64,000 nucleotides of DNA, taken from Vicia villosa (Eukaryota; Streptophyta; Magnoliopsida; Fabales; Fabaceae). The DNA is taken from NCBI RefSeq assembly GCF_029867415.1, contig NC_081183.1, forward strand, positions 189,187,247-189,251,246. The letters are read 5' to 3'. The notes under the pieces were generated by a model. It was not told the DNA's origin. It did no database searches and saw only the letters and a list, made by a program, of their open reading frames with translations. Made by a program: the position numbers and the translations under genes. The first letter of the stretch is position 1; each line of letters opens with the position of its first letter. Positions 34,117 through 46,999 of this stretch are shown in pieces.

Positions 34117-35722
34117 TTGTTAGAACTGCTTTTGTTTGATCTCTCGTTTCGTGTGGATTACCATCGGATTAACAAGTCAAAATCATGTGCTTCGTCTTTG
34201 AGTGAAGTCATACTTGTTTCTCGTAACTTTTCTCATTGTGCTTGCTATTGGGCATTGATGAGTGGACCTTGTGAGCGACCCAAAACATTAGTCCCTCCCT
34301 TCCACTAAGCCCTTGTTCCTACTTGTTTGAACGAGGGTTTATGCGTGCAGGATTTTTGTTCGACCGTGGTCAAAGGGAGGGGGACAACTTTGACACCGTT
34401 AGCATTGGAAATTGGCGCATTGAATGTCTTCCTTGTAACTTGCAACATTTCTCTAGATTTTTTAGGCGCGTGGCCATAGGACTGAAGATAGTGATGCCTT
34501 CTAATTTTAGGATATTCGAGTGTTCTGAAGAGTGTGACGCGAGATCACAACCGTTGGTGGCATGGTCACACTTCCCAATGTTTAATGTCATGGATTGCAC
34601 AGTTATTTGAAGAATATATAAAGGGTTCTTGGGTAACTATCCCTATTTTCATTATGACTTCAAAAGTTCTTCCTATGTTTTCTGCAATTGCCCCTTGCTT
34701 GTGTCAATTGTTTCCCATTGGTCAACATTTTGATGTCTTTGCACTATCTCTTTTGGAAAATATGACTCTACTACGTGAACATCAAATTAATCTCTTTAAA
34801 GGTAACGACCTGAAGTCCCTTTCTTTTCTGTACTTATTTGGTCTTTATTAAGGTTTATTGGAAGTCGGTGATGGATGATTTGAAGGAAGCAGTTGCGGCT
34901 AGTAATGAAGGATGGATGGCAATGGGGCGGGTCGGGGACGGTTATTACCTCCCCCAAACCCAAATCTAAAACCTTAAACAATCTCCGTTTCCCGCCCCAA
35001 ACTCAAACAGGGATGGAGAATTAAAACTCAAACTCCATCCAAACAGGTTTGGGTATTTCCGTCCCATCCATTTAGTGAAATCAATTTTTTTAATCGAAAT
35101 ATTTATTTTTTCCAAAATTAAATTACTTTACAAATAATAAGATGAAACAATTTCAAAAAAAATTCATACATTTCAAATATTTTAAATAATAAATATAAAT
35201 CAAAATATCAAAACTTTGGCCACATATTTAGTATTCTAAATTATCAAAAAATATATAATAATATACACAATAAAATAAACGGAGCTGGTTCAGGGACTGA
35301 TTCGGAGTGGGTACTAGTTTCCCCATTACCTGACCCGTCCCCATATTTAGTAATCGGGAAAACCCAAACCCAATCAAAATAGGTTTTTCTCGTCAACTTC
35401 GAGGAGGGTTCGGGTGGGTACCTGCGGGTACGAGTTTTGTTATCATTTCTGGGAGCAGCTGGTAGCCTCACTTCTAAAAAGGTTGTTGGAGGTTTCACCT
35501 TTCTTGCCTTTTTCCTTGATAGATCTCACTCTCATTGTTGTAGACGATTTCAAGCAAGAACGCAATACTCAAAATTATATCAAGGTGCATCATCACACTT
35601 TTGGTTGTGACTCTATAGATGGCGAACTGATGTGGTGGTTGGAATCTCAAACTCGTGGCAAAAGAAAATCATACTTTATGGATGGACCAAGAAATGTTAG
35701 TTGTCGTATATTTATTCACTAG
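34117..35722 (+). pseudogene. Unrecognised coding-like fragments split by a MITE
   Basis: Plus-strand frames of normal-looking composition at 34323-34610 (95 codons, containing IGNWRIECLPCNLQHF) and 35414-35722 (containing VHHHTFGCDSIDGELMWWLE), interrupted by the MITE at 34911-35449. A short stretch before the MITE, YWKSVMDDLKEAVAASNE, also looks coding. I do not recognise a family. This may be a decayed gene or the coding part of an unidentified transposon; non-coding DNA is also possible. Confidence 0.3.
34911..35449. mobile_element. MITE with GGATGGCAATGGGGCGGG-type end (hAT-like)
   Basis: Left end GGATGGCAATGGGGCGGGTC; the right end on the other strand is a decayed version (AAATGATAACAAAACTCG) followed inward by TACCCGCAGGTACCCACCCG. 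This matches the style of the better-preserved elements at 36155-36587 and 37902-38429. No clean target duplication was found. Confidence 0.55.
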
Positions 35723-36154
35723 TAAGGGCGGTTTAGGTCATGATTTCACTTAGACGGGGTCTGCCTTAGAGTGTGTAGAAAGTATGAGAGGTGTGTATCT
35801 TCACGATTGTTTGTATTCTTTGATCGCTTTCCGCCTTCCTTTCGATGATTTTAAGGTGGGGATTTGTGCCTCACAATTCCATCCGGTGAGTTAGACTTAT
35901 GTCAAAGTCTTCCAGTATTGTATGAGTATTAGAAAGCATGAAGTTTCTCTACCCCTATAGGGTTTCGATTTTGGTGGTTGCCTTTTTTTAATCTTATAAT
36001 TTATCGTATTTGGTTATTGACTCTCTTTTCGTGCACATATCTTAACATAGTGCACTGCATAAAATGGTGTTTTACATGCATTAAATCGAGCCCTAAGATC
36101 AAAGTTGTTGCAAATTGGTTCAAGTCAAATTATTCGATTATTTGGGTCAGTAAA
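35723..36154. other. Spacer, no gene seen
   Basis: Continuation of the unrecognised region; no open frame or repeat with a clear identity. Confidence 0.4.
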
Positions 36155-36587
<433 letters not shown>

Positions 36588-36595
36588 TCAGCAAA

Positions 36596-38475
36596 CACAT
36601 GAAATAATGGTTCTTATCATACTAGTTTTAAATTCAATCAGACACTTCATTTGACTCAAATCATTCTCACAACACTAAACTTGATTCAAATGAATATTTT
36701 CACTCACTTTTAGTGTTATATCTTAAACACATATATAAAGCATCTTGTGTCATTTTTCTAGCATGTGTGTGGTAACATCATAATTTTAAGAGTCTTTTAA
36801 AACATAGTTTTTAACTTTCAAAGTATACTAGAACACAATATTATTTTAAATTTGCATTCATCTTCCAGCTCTAGAAAGATACCATGAATTGGTTGCTTCT
36901 CAATTCTTAAAAAAAATTGATGTTTATAATATACGAGGGTATTTTATTGTTTATGTTTGTGAATTTCTTGAGTTGGGGGTCAAAATTAGTATTGTGTGAT
37001 TTTGATGGGAATTGATAATCCAGCAGGAGGAAAAAGAAAAGGATTTCTTCTCCGTCAAAGACTTAGGTAGTGCAGAGATAAGGTAGCTACATAACAAAGT
37101 TAGGAGTTTCTATCGCATTAGACTGAACCGAAAGCTCAAATAAAGGATCAACAGGATCAAGTAAAGATCACTGCAAAACTGATGCTTGGAGCAAGTCTTT
37201 AATTTGAGTAAGAGGATGATCAAGACTAAGTGAAGGTCTTGGAGAATTTAGTTGTGTGAGCTATGTACAACAGAAGAAGGAAATATTCACATTGAAGATG
37301 TTAATTTTATTTTTAATTTCAACATCTGATTCCTTAATTATGTATAATGCATGTTGAATAATTTTCAAAATACTGGAAGACTACGAATTTGCAATGGTCT
37401 TTCATTAGAGACTAGATTAGGCACAAAGAAAAAACAAACGCGTTGAACCAGTATAAACTCTGGTGTAATCTTCTCTTCCTTATTTCCTTTAAATTTTCAT
37501 GTAGATTTGCATGTTTATGTTTTTTTTACTACATACTTAGAAATAGAATGTTGTGTATGGTTACTTTTTCATAGTGTTTTATTGTGTAAAATTTAAGTCT
37601 GGTAGTGATTCAGTTATCTAAATTATCTTTCTTGCGATTAAAGTTGTTTGTAACTGTAATTTTAGATTGACTCAATTGATCTATAAAATTATGTTTGATC
37701 ACCTATTTAAATTATTTTTTAAGTTGATTAATTCATTGATTGGATAGATTATTCACAATTCCATATTTGATTGTATTGTCAAAACATAGAGTAACTTGTC
37801 ATATTAATCCAACGTATTCACAATAAATTTTTCTCTGCCCAAAAACTTTGATTTAAAAAAATATTTTTGAAATAATTTTTTAAAAGGTAAGGTCTATAAA
37901 CTAGGGGTGGCAAAACGGGCCGCCCGCCCCGCCCGCTGCCCGCCCCGCCTTATGCCCGTTAAAAAACAAGCGGGGCGGGCATGCCCGCCAAATAAAATGG
38001 GCATCAAAATCATGCCCGCCCCGCCAAGATGGCGGGTTGGCGGGCGGCGGGCTTACCCGCCTATTTTTATTTATATTTTTTTTAATAGATTAATATGCTT
38101 TTTTTTACCTTTTAATTAAACTTTTCACTTATTTTTTAAAACAATTTTTTATAAAAGTAATTTTTTAACAAATTTACTCAAAAATATTACATATATTTAT
38201 AAATAAATGTATAAAATAAACCATCAAGAATTGAAATTACTAGAATTAACTAAAAAAATAGTGAGTTTTAGAAGAGGAGCGGGTTTTGGCGAGCGGCGGG
38301 CTTTGGCGGGGCGGGTATGGCGGGCGGCGGGCTTTGGCGAGCGGCGAGCCTAGAATCCCAACCCAACCCGCCAATTTTTGGCGGGTGCGCGGGCGGCCCG
38401 GCGGGCCCCGGCCCGTTTTGCCACCCCTACTATAAACCCCCTTCTAGACCTTTCTATTCCATATTCCCCACAACA
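36596..38475 (+). repeat. Probable 5' LTR region of the decayed copia element
   Basis: Sequence upstream of the primer-binding site at 38477, ending in ...TTCCCCACAACA. Interrupted by the hAT MITE at 37902-38429. The left LTR boundary cannot be set by eye. No coding. Confidence 0.4.
37902..38429. mobile_element. GC-rich hAT-type MITE with perfect 8-bp target duplication
   Basis: 528 bp. Left end TAGGGGTGGCAAAACGGGC and right end GCCCGTTTTGCCACCCCTA are perfect inverted repeats of 19 bp. Flanked on both sides by CTATAAAC (37894-37901 and 38430-38437), an exact 8-bp duplication typical of hAT. Subterminal zones are dense in GCGGGC / GCCCGC. The AT-rich core has no coding. Inserted in the LTR of the decayed copia element just before its primer-binding site. 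Confidence 0.93.
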
Positions 38476-39801
38476 ATTGGCATTAAGAGCTGATCTTTTG
38501 ATCATGTCTCGCAACTTCAAAAGTTGAGAATATGGGCAAGGAAAATCTGTATAATAAATCCAATTTATTCAAGTTAAAAAATTATGCGTACTGGATGTTT
38601 AACATGTATGTTCACTTGATGTCTGTTAATAAAATGATTTAGGTTACATCGAAGACAATCCTTGTCTAAAATATAAATGTTGAAGGTGTTAAAACCATAA
38701 AACCCCCAAAGGATTGGAATATTGAAGAAACTAAGAAAGCTTCTTATGATTTGAAAGCAAGAAATATACTAATTTACGTCTTAAGTGCCAATGTATATTA
38801 CTCTATTTCACATCATAAGTATGCTTAATCAATGTGGAATACACTTCAGATTCTCCATAACAGTATTGATGATGTTAAACAATCTAAGATTAACATGTTA
38901 ACATAAGTGTATAAGTTATTTCGTTTGTAACCCGGTGAAACCGTGGAATCCATGCAAATGCACTTTATTAATTTAATTAATAGATTAGAGAATTTAGGTA
39001 AGACTTTATTTTACTAGGATTATGCTAACAGAGTTCTAAGATATATGCACAGAGACTGGTAACCAAAAGTAACACCCATAAAAGAGTCACATTATTTAAA
39101 GAATTTGGATATAACAACACTCTTTGAAAATCTTACTGAGCACAAGCATGAATTGAAAATAAGCTAATTAAGGTAATGCAAATAAGAAAGAGAAAGCAAT
39201 AGAATAATATAGAAGCATCTCCTTGGAGGCTTCCACTTCCAAGGTCAAGATAAAGGAAGATGATGAAAGTACCAGTGATGATGATTCCTCTTAGGATGGA
39301 GATATGGTTTTGTTTACGATCCACTACAATAAATACATCAAAAGAAATCTTCCTAAGTATTAAACCAAATATTTAATAACTTTAGAAGGTCTCATCCATC
39401 ACAGAAGATGGAAAACAAAAGAAGGATGATAATCAAATGACTTGTTGTGAATGTGGTAAATTTGGTCATTACAAAACCAATTGTCCAATTTTGATTAAGT
39501 ATAAGAACAAAAAAGAGTTCTACAAGATGAAGGAAGAAAGTTCCAAAGGTCTTAGAGATTATACAACATGGGAAGAAGATGATGAAAACTCCTCCTTATT
39601 AAGTTTAAGTTCATATGACAATGAGACTGCTCATCTATGCTTAATGGCACAACACAAGGAAAAAATATCTGAAGGTAAACAAAGAAGATTTAGATTTTAA
39701 GCCTTCTTACAGTCAATTGTCTATATCATTTAGAGAAATGCATACTAATGCTTTAAACACTTTTAAGAAAATATCTCTTCAAAGGAAAAAGGTTTCAAAA
39801 C

Positions 39802-39899
<98 letters not shown>

Positions 39900-40370
39900 T
39901 ATTTCAAGTCTTAATAGCACTTTAGAGTCCTTAAAAAAGGAATATGCATCACTGGTATATGGCAATTTGTGCATTTCTAATACTTTAAAAGAAAAAGTCG
40001 ATATAGTAAAATGTAGTAATTGTCCAATTTTAAAATTCAAAATTGAAAAATTGAAAAATTGAAAGGGAAATTAAAAAATGTCAAGGAATATACTAGTACT
40101 AACTCTACCATTTGAAGTGAGGAAAGGAAAAACCTTCGAAAACATTTTAAAAAAGCCTATCACACAAGAAACAATATAAGAGGTATTTCTACTAAAGTGA
40201 TATGCAATTATTTCGGTGACAAAGGTCACATTAAGCCTATATGTCCCATTAGGAATGTAAAATTTCATAAAGGTCTAACGACATGGACTCCTAAGTGTCC
40301 TAGTTCTAACCCTTTATGACCCAACGTGAGTTAGGGAACTAAATTACCTTGTTGATCTCTCTGTAAGAAT
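38476..40370 (+). pseudogene. Decayed copia gag (left part, SIRE-like)
   Basis: Plus strand: primer-binding-like TTGGCATTAAGAGCTG at about 38477, gag start near 38530 (MGKENLYNKSNLFKLKNYAY), gag core PGETVESMQMHFINLINRLE near 38940, first zinc knuckle CCECGKFGHYKTNC at about 39446, acidic linker, and second knuckle CNYFGDKGHIKPIC near 40205. Two knuckles in gag fit the SIRE lineage. Many stops. The element continues at 43605 after a CACTA insertion. Confidence 0.75.
39805..39893. repeat. (GA)n microsatellite in decayed gag
   Basis: About 89 bp of GA repeats with one GC interruption, lying between the two zinc-knuckle segments. Confidence 0.95.
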
Positions 40371-42328
40371 CACTACTACAAAAATCACATTTTACCTCGG
40401 CGCGTAGGAGATTTACCTCGGTTACAAAAGCGAGGTAACAAAGGGGGGCATGAAAACTTGTCACTTTACTCCTCAATTTCTGATGAACCTATGAGATAGT
40501 TGAAATGGTCATTAGTTTGATCCCTAGCAACAACATTTTTATATTTTCAAAACTAGTGCCACATACCTCTTGGAGAACAACATATTTTTAAAAATATTCA
40601 CATAACATTGTTAAATGTTCACATAACATTGTTTACATAGAATAGTAAATTACATTATTTACAAATATCCATTTTTTAAAATTAAAATTCAAAGTTTCTT
40701 ATTCTTGGAGAACAACAAATCCAAATTTTGATTTATCATCCGCACTATTATTCTTGGAGAACAACAAATCTAGATTTGGTTGCATACACATTGCTTTTCA
40801 AGTTGGTTTTGCATGCATCAAATTTCGGATATCACATAAAAAAGTTAGATACATAACATAAAATTCTAGTTAAAAGATAATATATTATGTAAGAAAATCC
40901 AACGTTGAAACAATTTTTTTATGCACTTGCAATCATCCCAGAGATCTGTTCCTAGATTCGTTAAATTTCATTGTTTTTTTGGCAAATGCTTTCATTATAA
41001 TTTTTTTTGTTTCACAAGATAATGTCCAAAATATGTAGTGGTCGTGTTCGTGTTACTATTGGATGTAGAGGGTTTCTTTAGGATTGATGTGTTGACAATA
41101 TCTTGATTGTTGTTACTTTATGAATGTATGGCTTAAATTCGTTGTAGGTTAACTGAGTAACTATACCCCTCAGTTCTTTATAAAACTGAGGAGGAAGGTT
41201 ATTTCTTTTTTAATGAAAAAATAAAATAAAATTGGGACTTTCCCCTCGGTTTTATAAAAGAGTCAAGGTGATATATTGCTTGTAAAAAAATGGTGAATGG
41301 TAAAAAATTGAAAGTAACATGTTTTATTTTCTTTTTCAATTTTTTTTACTATTCACTACTTTCTTTGTGTGCCGCAATATTCAAACAAAGGACTTGTATT
41401 CTAAAACAACAACATTACTTATAATTTACAATATGTCTAGGAATAAATTTATCATTATTGCCAGCCGAGAAAAGCAATAAATTTTTTTGTGTTTTCTTTG
41501 ATTGAAAACATAGGAAGGTTATTCTACAATATAACAATGATCTTGCAAGATGTGGAAACAATAACAACAACACCATTATGTCAGATAAATTGCAACAGCA
41601 AAAAAAAAGTTTTGTTCAAGGTTGGTATTAGAAGAACAACATGCAACGCGTAAGTTTGAAGATTTTTTATATTTTGTAATCCATCCTAAAGAATGATGTA
41701 TACGAGTTTGGAGCGGCTATAGATGAGTTAGGTTTAGGGTAAAATTTAATTTACGAGTGCGTTTATAGTAAAATATGATTATATAATCTCTCGATTACTA
41801 AATAAATCGAAGGAATAGATCATTTAATTTACAAATAAAAAATAAAAGGTTTACTTGCAAATTTGGTTCTTCTATTTTTCCTTTTTTTGAGTTTTGCTTC
41901 TTCCATTTTAAAAACCAAAATATTTATTAGGCTACCAGGGACTAAAATCCAACCAAAAAAATCTTAAAAGGGGGACCAAAACCCTAATTTTTAAAATGGA
42001 GGGACCAAAAATTATAAAAAAATAGAGAAAATAGAGGGACCAAAATTACAATTAAGCTTAAAAAAAAAGAAAGACACCACATTTAAAAAAATAAAAACAT
42101 AAACTGCATTTGCTACAATTCAAAGCATGTCCTGAATTAGTTTTGCCCTAAATTATTTATAAAAAATGAAGGAATAGATGATATTTTTAAAAAAAATATA
42201 AAACATGACACATCCTGAAATTATACCTCAGTTTTTTGTTGGATTAGGCGAAAGCTTTGTATTAAAATTATTATTTGTAGTAGTTAGTATATTGTTGTGA
42301 AAAAAAGACATGGTTTGTAGATAGTGGT

Positions 42329-42515
42329 ACTACAAGAAAATTGGTAGATTGCGACGGTTATTTTGGCGGATTATGACGGTTAAAACTGTCGCAATTTAAG
42401 ATCTACGACGGTTGTAGTACCGTCGCAGAATCGTGTGTCCCCAACCTGTTTCGCGACGGTTGTCAAAACCGTCACACCAACCGTCGCGCTAGTTCACGAA
42501 CGTATGTAATTGACT
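42329..42515 (+). mobile_element. Partial second CACTA-like 5' end with CGACGGTT repeats
   Basis: GTACTACAAGAAAATTGG (a variant of the CACTACAAGAAAA terminus) followed by repeated CGACGGTT / AACCGTCGC motifs. The right end is missing, the sequence passing directly into the duplicated copy of the first element's interior. Confidence 0.55.
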
Positions 42516-42695
42516 TAAACTATAAATGGCGACTATAGATGAGTTAGGCTTATGGTAAAATTTATTTTACGAGTGCTTTTATAGTAAAATATGATTATCT
42601 AATGTCTCGATTACTAAATAAATCGAAGGAATATGTCATTTAATTTAAAAATAAAAAATAAAGGGCTTAATTGCAACTTTGATTCTTTTATTTTT

Positions 42696-43194
42696 GGGTT
42701 AAATATTTCAAATTTCATTTTTAGTCCTTATAAAAAAACATATTTTAGTCCCTACAAAATTTTTATGCATTCAATTTTAGTCTCTACTATTTTCTAAAAT
42801 TTTGAAAACTGTTTAATTACCCTTAAACTTTTAAATTTTGAATAATATTTTTCCTACGTGATTAGAATGCTATAAAATATTTTCTTACCAAATTAGAGAA
42901 TTTCTTAAAATGAGAAGAATTAAATATGAATTTTTTAAATTTCAAATGATAATGATAAAATTAATGCAAATCTTGACTTATAAATTAAATTTTGAGTTCC
43001 TTTTTTTCAACGAACTTTTTATAACGTTCTAAACATGTGTGTAAAATAATCATTCAAAAATAAGCATCGCTTTAACACCATGGACTAAAACTACGTGCAT
43101 AATAATTTTTTGGGGACTAAAACATGTCATTTTTTAAATAGGGAACGAAAACAAAATTTGATAATTTTATAGGGACCAAAAACATTCTTAACCG
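42696..43194. mobile_element. Mutator-like MITE with 9-bp target duplication
   Basis: 499 bp, left end GGGTTAAATATTTCAAATTT, right end ACCAAAAACATTCTTAACCG. It has AGTCCCTACAAA / AGGGACCAAAA subterminal matches and flanks TTTATTTTT on both sides (42687-42695 and 43195-43203). It interrupts only the second copy of the internal duplication, so it arrived after that duplication. No coding. Confidence 0.8.
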
Positions 43195-43604
43195 TTTATT
43201 TTTTCTCTTTTTTGGGTTTTGGTCCTTCCATTTTAAAAACCAAAATAGTGATTAGGCTACCAGGAACTAAAATCCAAACAAAAAACCTTAAAAGGGGACC
43301 AAAATCCTGATTTTTAAAATGGAGGGACCAAAACTATAAAAAAAAAAATAGAGGGACCAAAGTTGCAAACAAGCTAAAATAAAATAAAAAGAAAGACATC
43401 ACTTTTAAGGAAATAAAAGCGTAAACTACATTTGCTAGGATTCAAAGCATGTATTGAATTAGTTTTTCCCTAAATTATTTTCAAAAAACGAGGGAATATA
43501 TGATATTTTTAAATAAAAAAAACATGGTGCATCTTAGAATTATACCTCAGCTTTTTGTTGGGTGAGGTGAATGTTTTGTATAAAAATTATTATTTGTAGT
43601 AGTG

Positions 43605-43867
43605 AATGTATTGTTGTAAAACAAAGACATGGTTTATAGACAATGGTTTTTCAATGCGAGGGGCACTCCAATGTTCCTCGATTTTGATCATAAAGAACGC
43701 AATCACATCACGTGTGAAGATAATAATAAATGTAAAATATTTGGTGAAGGTATCAGGGGAAATCCCTAAACAATCAGCGTATATGGAGTTTTGTTAGTCA
43801 AAAGGATTAAACATTAACTTTTAAGCGTTAGTCAATCATGTGATAAAGGACATATGATTAGAGTAGT
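43605..43867 (+). pseudogene. Decayed copia protease region (right part)
   Basis: Resumes the copia relic after the CACTA insertion. A TWFIDNGFSM-like stretch (43630-43655) corresponds to the copia protease W-(F/Y)-D-S-G-C-S motif with the catalytic DSG changed to DNG. Later KIFGEG-type and GEIPKQSAYMEFC segments appear in shifting frames. Ends near 43867 where an LTR-like sequence begins. Confidence 0.6.
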
Positions 43868-45100
43868 GTTAGATTTATGGAGGTCCTAAACCAGGGCACC
43901 CTCGCCCAGGAATCGTGTCGGCCAAGCAATAACTCGAGGATCCCGCCCAGAGGTATCCGTGACGTATGAGTTAAGAAAGACAGAGTCTGCACTAACTCTT
44001 GAAATATAGGTGGTCAAGAACTTAGGAAGGGAGTGATTGACACCACCATTGACAACTCAAACCGTATACCCTAGAGGCCTTCATAAATACATCTCCCCTT
44101 AAGGGGAGAAGGCAGAATCTAAGGCATACACATTCTTTACGCCCTAAAGAGCATAATGTTCACTAAGGTCTTAGCACCCTATTGACCTTAACCATACGCT
44201 TTCTTCCAAGCACCGGTCATCAGCAGAGTCTCTCACCTCATGTGAGTAAGACTCTTAAAACTACCACAAAACATCATCGTATAAGGATTATCTCCATCGT
44301 GGTAAATTTCTTACACCATATCGTGTTATAAATCTACTAAGACTTTTAAGTCTCCCTCCCCTTACAGGGGTATGCACATATGTACTTTTTGACGTGTTTA
44401 TTAAAGTTCCCCGAGGGCTCCGGTAAAACAAACATGGGCCCAACCTTCTTTTATCACCATCTCTCCCATAAAAGATATGGTCCCCTTTAGGCCTCATGCT
44501 TGAGGGACTGCGTACATTTCAATCTCTCCCCATAAAGCATCTCATCCTCTTTGGGTCTTATGATTGAGGAACTCCGTACATTGCAATTTCTTCCCATAAA
44601 GCATCTATCCTTTTGAGCCTCATACTCGAGGGACTATGTACATCCCGAATTTTCTCATTAAAGTATTTCACCCATTTGCATCCTCATACTTTATGGATTG
44701 TGCACATTTCGGTGTTTCATTTAAGTGTCTAGGTTGGATCCAAACTCAAACTTAACCTACCTCAACCTAACTCGTTTGCAGAAAAGATTTAGGCTGAATC
44801 ACTTATAATGGGTCAAACAAAGAAGTCAACCCTGAGTTAAATACATCTCGTTTCTAATTAATATTCCTTGTGCAGCTTATTAAATTGCCTTAAAATTTCA
44901 ATCTTCGACAAATAAAAACAAAACTTAATTTCCTTTATTGTATTCGACTAAGCACGAAGACAAACAAATAAATCAACCATTAAAGATTCCGATCAGAAGA
45001 GACCTTATAAAAACTAATAATCACCCAAACGGCCAAACCTAAAGAACCCACTTCTATACGACTTAAATCGATACCTGCAACTTTGACGGTTCAACACCAT
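43868..45100. repeat. Probable LTR of another retroelement, with tandem repeats
   Basis: From TGTTAGATTTATGGAGGTCC the composition and style change abruptly (CCAGGGCACCCTCGCCCAGG), suggesting the start of a different LTR, perhaps Ty3/gypsy. No gag or pol follows, so it may be a solo or partial LTR. Boundaries are tentative. Confidence 0.4.
44485..44735. repeat. Four copies of a roughly 64-bp tandem repeat
   Basis: Units recognised by CCTCATACTCGAGGGACT...GTACATTTC...CCCATAAAGCATCT, recurring at about 64-bp spacing with decreasing similarity. The fourth copy is weakest. Confidence 0.75.
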
Positions 45101-45900
45101 AGAGTTATCAATGATTATATTAAAATTTTAAAATGTTTATTTTAAAATAGTTAGGACCATGATGAGAAGATTAAGAAAATAAAATTGGTGACCACTAGTA
45201 GTACATTTGATATAGCTGGCAACGTATCTAGTGTGAGGTTGATTTGACATTACATGCAGTACACAAATAAGTCTTCTTCCCCTACAGCTATCATACTACT
45301 ACACCAGCATATAGCACTCAGAGAATTAACACCCTAACCTAGCAACTAGCTACTCCATAGCTATTCCTCTTAGATCTACCCAATCCAGCAACCCTATCCT
45401 ACTACCTATACCTTTCACTCAACCCTATAGTAATGTGTATTTAGACAGTTTTGTTTTGAATACTTTGATCATTTTTTTATGGATAATGAAATTGTTAAGC
45501 AAAGTGAACATTATGATAGGAAAAACAGGACAATCATGTAGAGATTTAGATGTTTAATGTCCAATGATAAATGTTCTTTACAGTCAATTAGACAGCCTTC
45601 TACTTTTGTGGGTTTGAATCATAAATTAAAAACAACCTTAAAAATGTGAGTTTTTGGTTGTCGCTTAAGAACAATCTTTTTAGTCCAAAAATAGCTAATA
45701 TGTTTGTAAAAAATAATTTAAATTGATCGGTCTATTTCAATTCTCAATAATAACTACGATCAAATGTAAAAGTTCAAACTACCTTATATTGAATCCTATA
45801 TTAAATCTAGTAGTTTGACTATCCTTAAATCTATTCTTTATATTATTTCATTATATGATTAAAGCACTTAAGTTGATATTTTAATATTTTTAATATTTGT
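45101..45900. other. AT-rich spacer, no gene seen
   Basis: No recognisable coding or element ends. The right part may include the degraded C-terminal and 3' end of the LINE that follows on the minus strand. Confidence 0.4.
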
Positions 45901-46930
45901 TATTTCTAATCTAATTTCAATTAGTCTGATTATAGACTAAATCCGAGATATTTTCTTTTGTTAGTTCTTTATAGCTAGGCATTTTATCTCCTTTACAACA
46001 AAGTCAATCTTGCACTTTAATAAAATTTCTTTTTCATATCTCCTTAAAATAATTGATATCCTTCTCAATTTCAACCACTCAACTTAAATTCAATAGTTTA
46101 CATTTCATTATATTTCTCTATCGTTTAGTGTAACTTATGGCAGTATATAATTGTCAACTTTTACTTTTAAGTTAAGAATACTTTTGCTCAAACATGATAC
46201 ATATGCTTCTAAGGCTCATCTCTAACCTCTCAATTAATTTCTCTCTCGATTCTTCAAATAGGACTATGTAATATACAAAAAATATACATCTCGGTGCTAG
46301 TTATTGAATTTGTTTCATAAATACATTCAATATTAAAGTATAAAGGTAGTGTATTAGGTTTGAACCCTAGTGCAATCATATTGTAACGAGAAAATTGTTT
46401 GTCTCTCCAGTATTTATGCAAACACTAGCCGAGATCCCCCTCATACATTATTTAGGTAGCTTGAATAAAGACAATCTAAAACCCTTTTATCTATTGCTTT
46501 CTAATAAATTTCTCCCAACTATTTATCATTTCCTTTTCATCAAATCAATGAAAACTAAGGGTAGACCTTGTTGATCCATCAGATACCGCTCCAACTCACG
46601 TCGTAGTAAATAGATCTCTTCAATAGTCCACCTCCCAAGCATAAAACCAAACTGATTATTAGTAACATTATTCCTTTTCCTTATTCTCTATTCATTCACT
46701 ATTTTTTTTTATAACTTTATGGTGTGACTCATAAGTTTAATCTCCTTAGAATTTACACAATTTTGCATATCCTTTATCTTCTTATAAGTTGGAATTAGAG
46801 TGCTTCTTCGTCATTCATCCAAAACATGCTTTGACCTCATAATTTTATTTAAAGCTTTAGTGAATCATTTGATGCCTCTATTTCCAATACTTTTCCACAC
46901 TTTAATAGGTGCGTCTTGATAAGACCAATT
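45900..46930 (-). pseudogene. LINE (non-LTR) reverse transcriptase relic
   Basis: Minus-strand translation, with frame changes and stops, shows RT motifs in the correct order: PIKVWKSIGNRGIK, NKIMRSKHVLDE-RRS, LIPTYKKIKDMQNC, KLMSHTIKL, NNQFGFMLGRWTIEEIYLLR, LVFIDL, GSNLIHYLYTLILNVF, LAPRCIFFVYYIV. The last corresponds to the catalytic F-A-D-D box, here lost (FVYY). Typical of plant LINEs of the LINE-1/RTE type. No endonuclease or poly(A) tail identified. Confidence 0.75.
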
Positions 46931-46999
46931 CTAAAGTGGATGACCTATAAATTATATAAAGAAATAAAGCCAAATATTTATCATTTACTCGTCTTTGGA

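Larger units (their letters stand above)
40371..43604. mobile_element. CACTA element inserted in the copia relic, internally duplicated
   Basis: Left end CACTACTACAAAAATCAC, right end ...TTATTTGTAGTAGTG, flanked by the 3-bp target duplication AAT (40368-40370 and 43605-43607). Subterminal repeats of the ACCTCGGTT / CTCAGTTTT type occur at both ends. No transposase recognised. The right half is present twice: about 41695-42328 matches about 42520-43645, including roughly 40 bp of the flanking copia sequence. A second transposon start lies at the junction. Confidence 0.75.

Noticed and set aside
34117..35722. A functional host gene between the CACTA element and the MITEs
   Set aside because: Frames are short, interrupted by a MITE, and match no family I can name; listed only as an unrecognised fragment.
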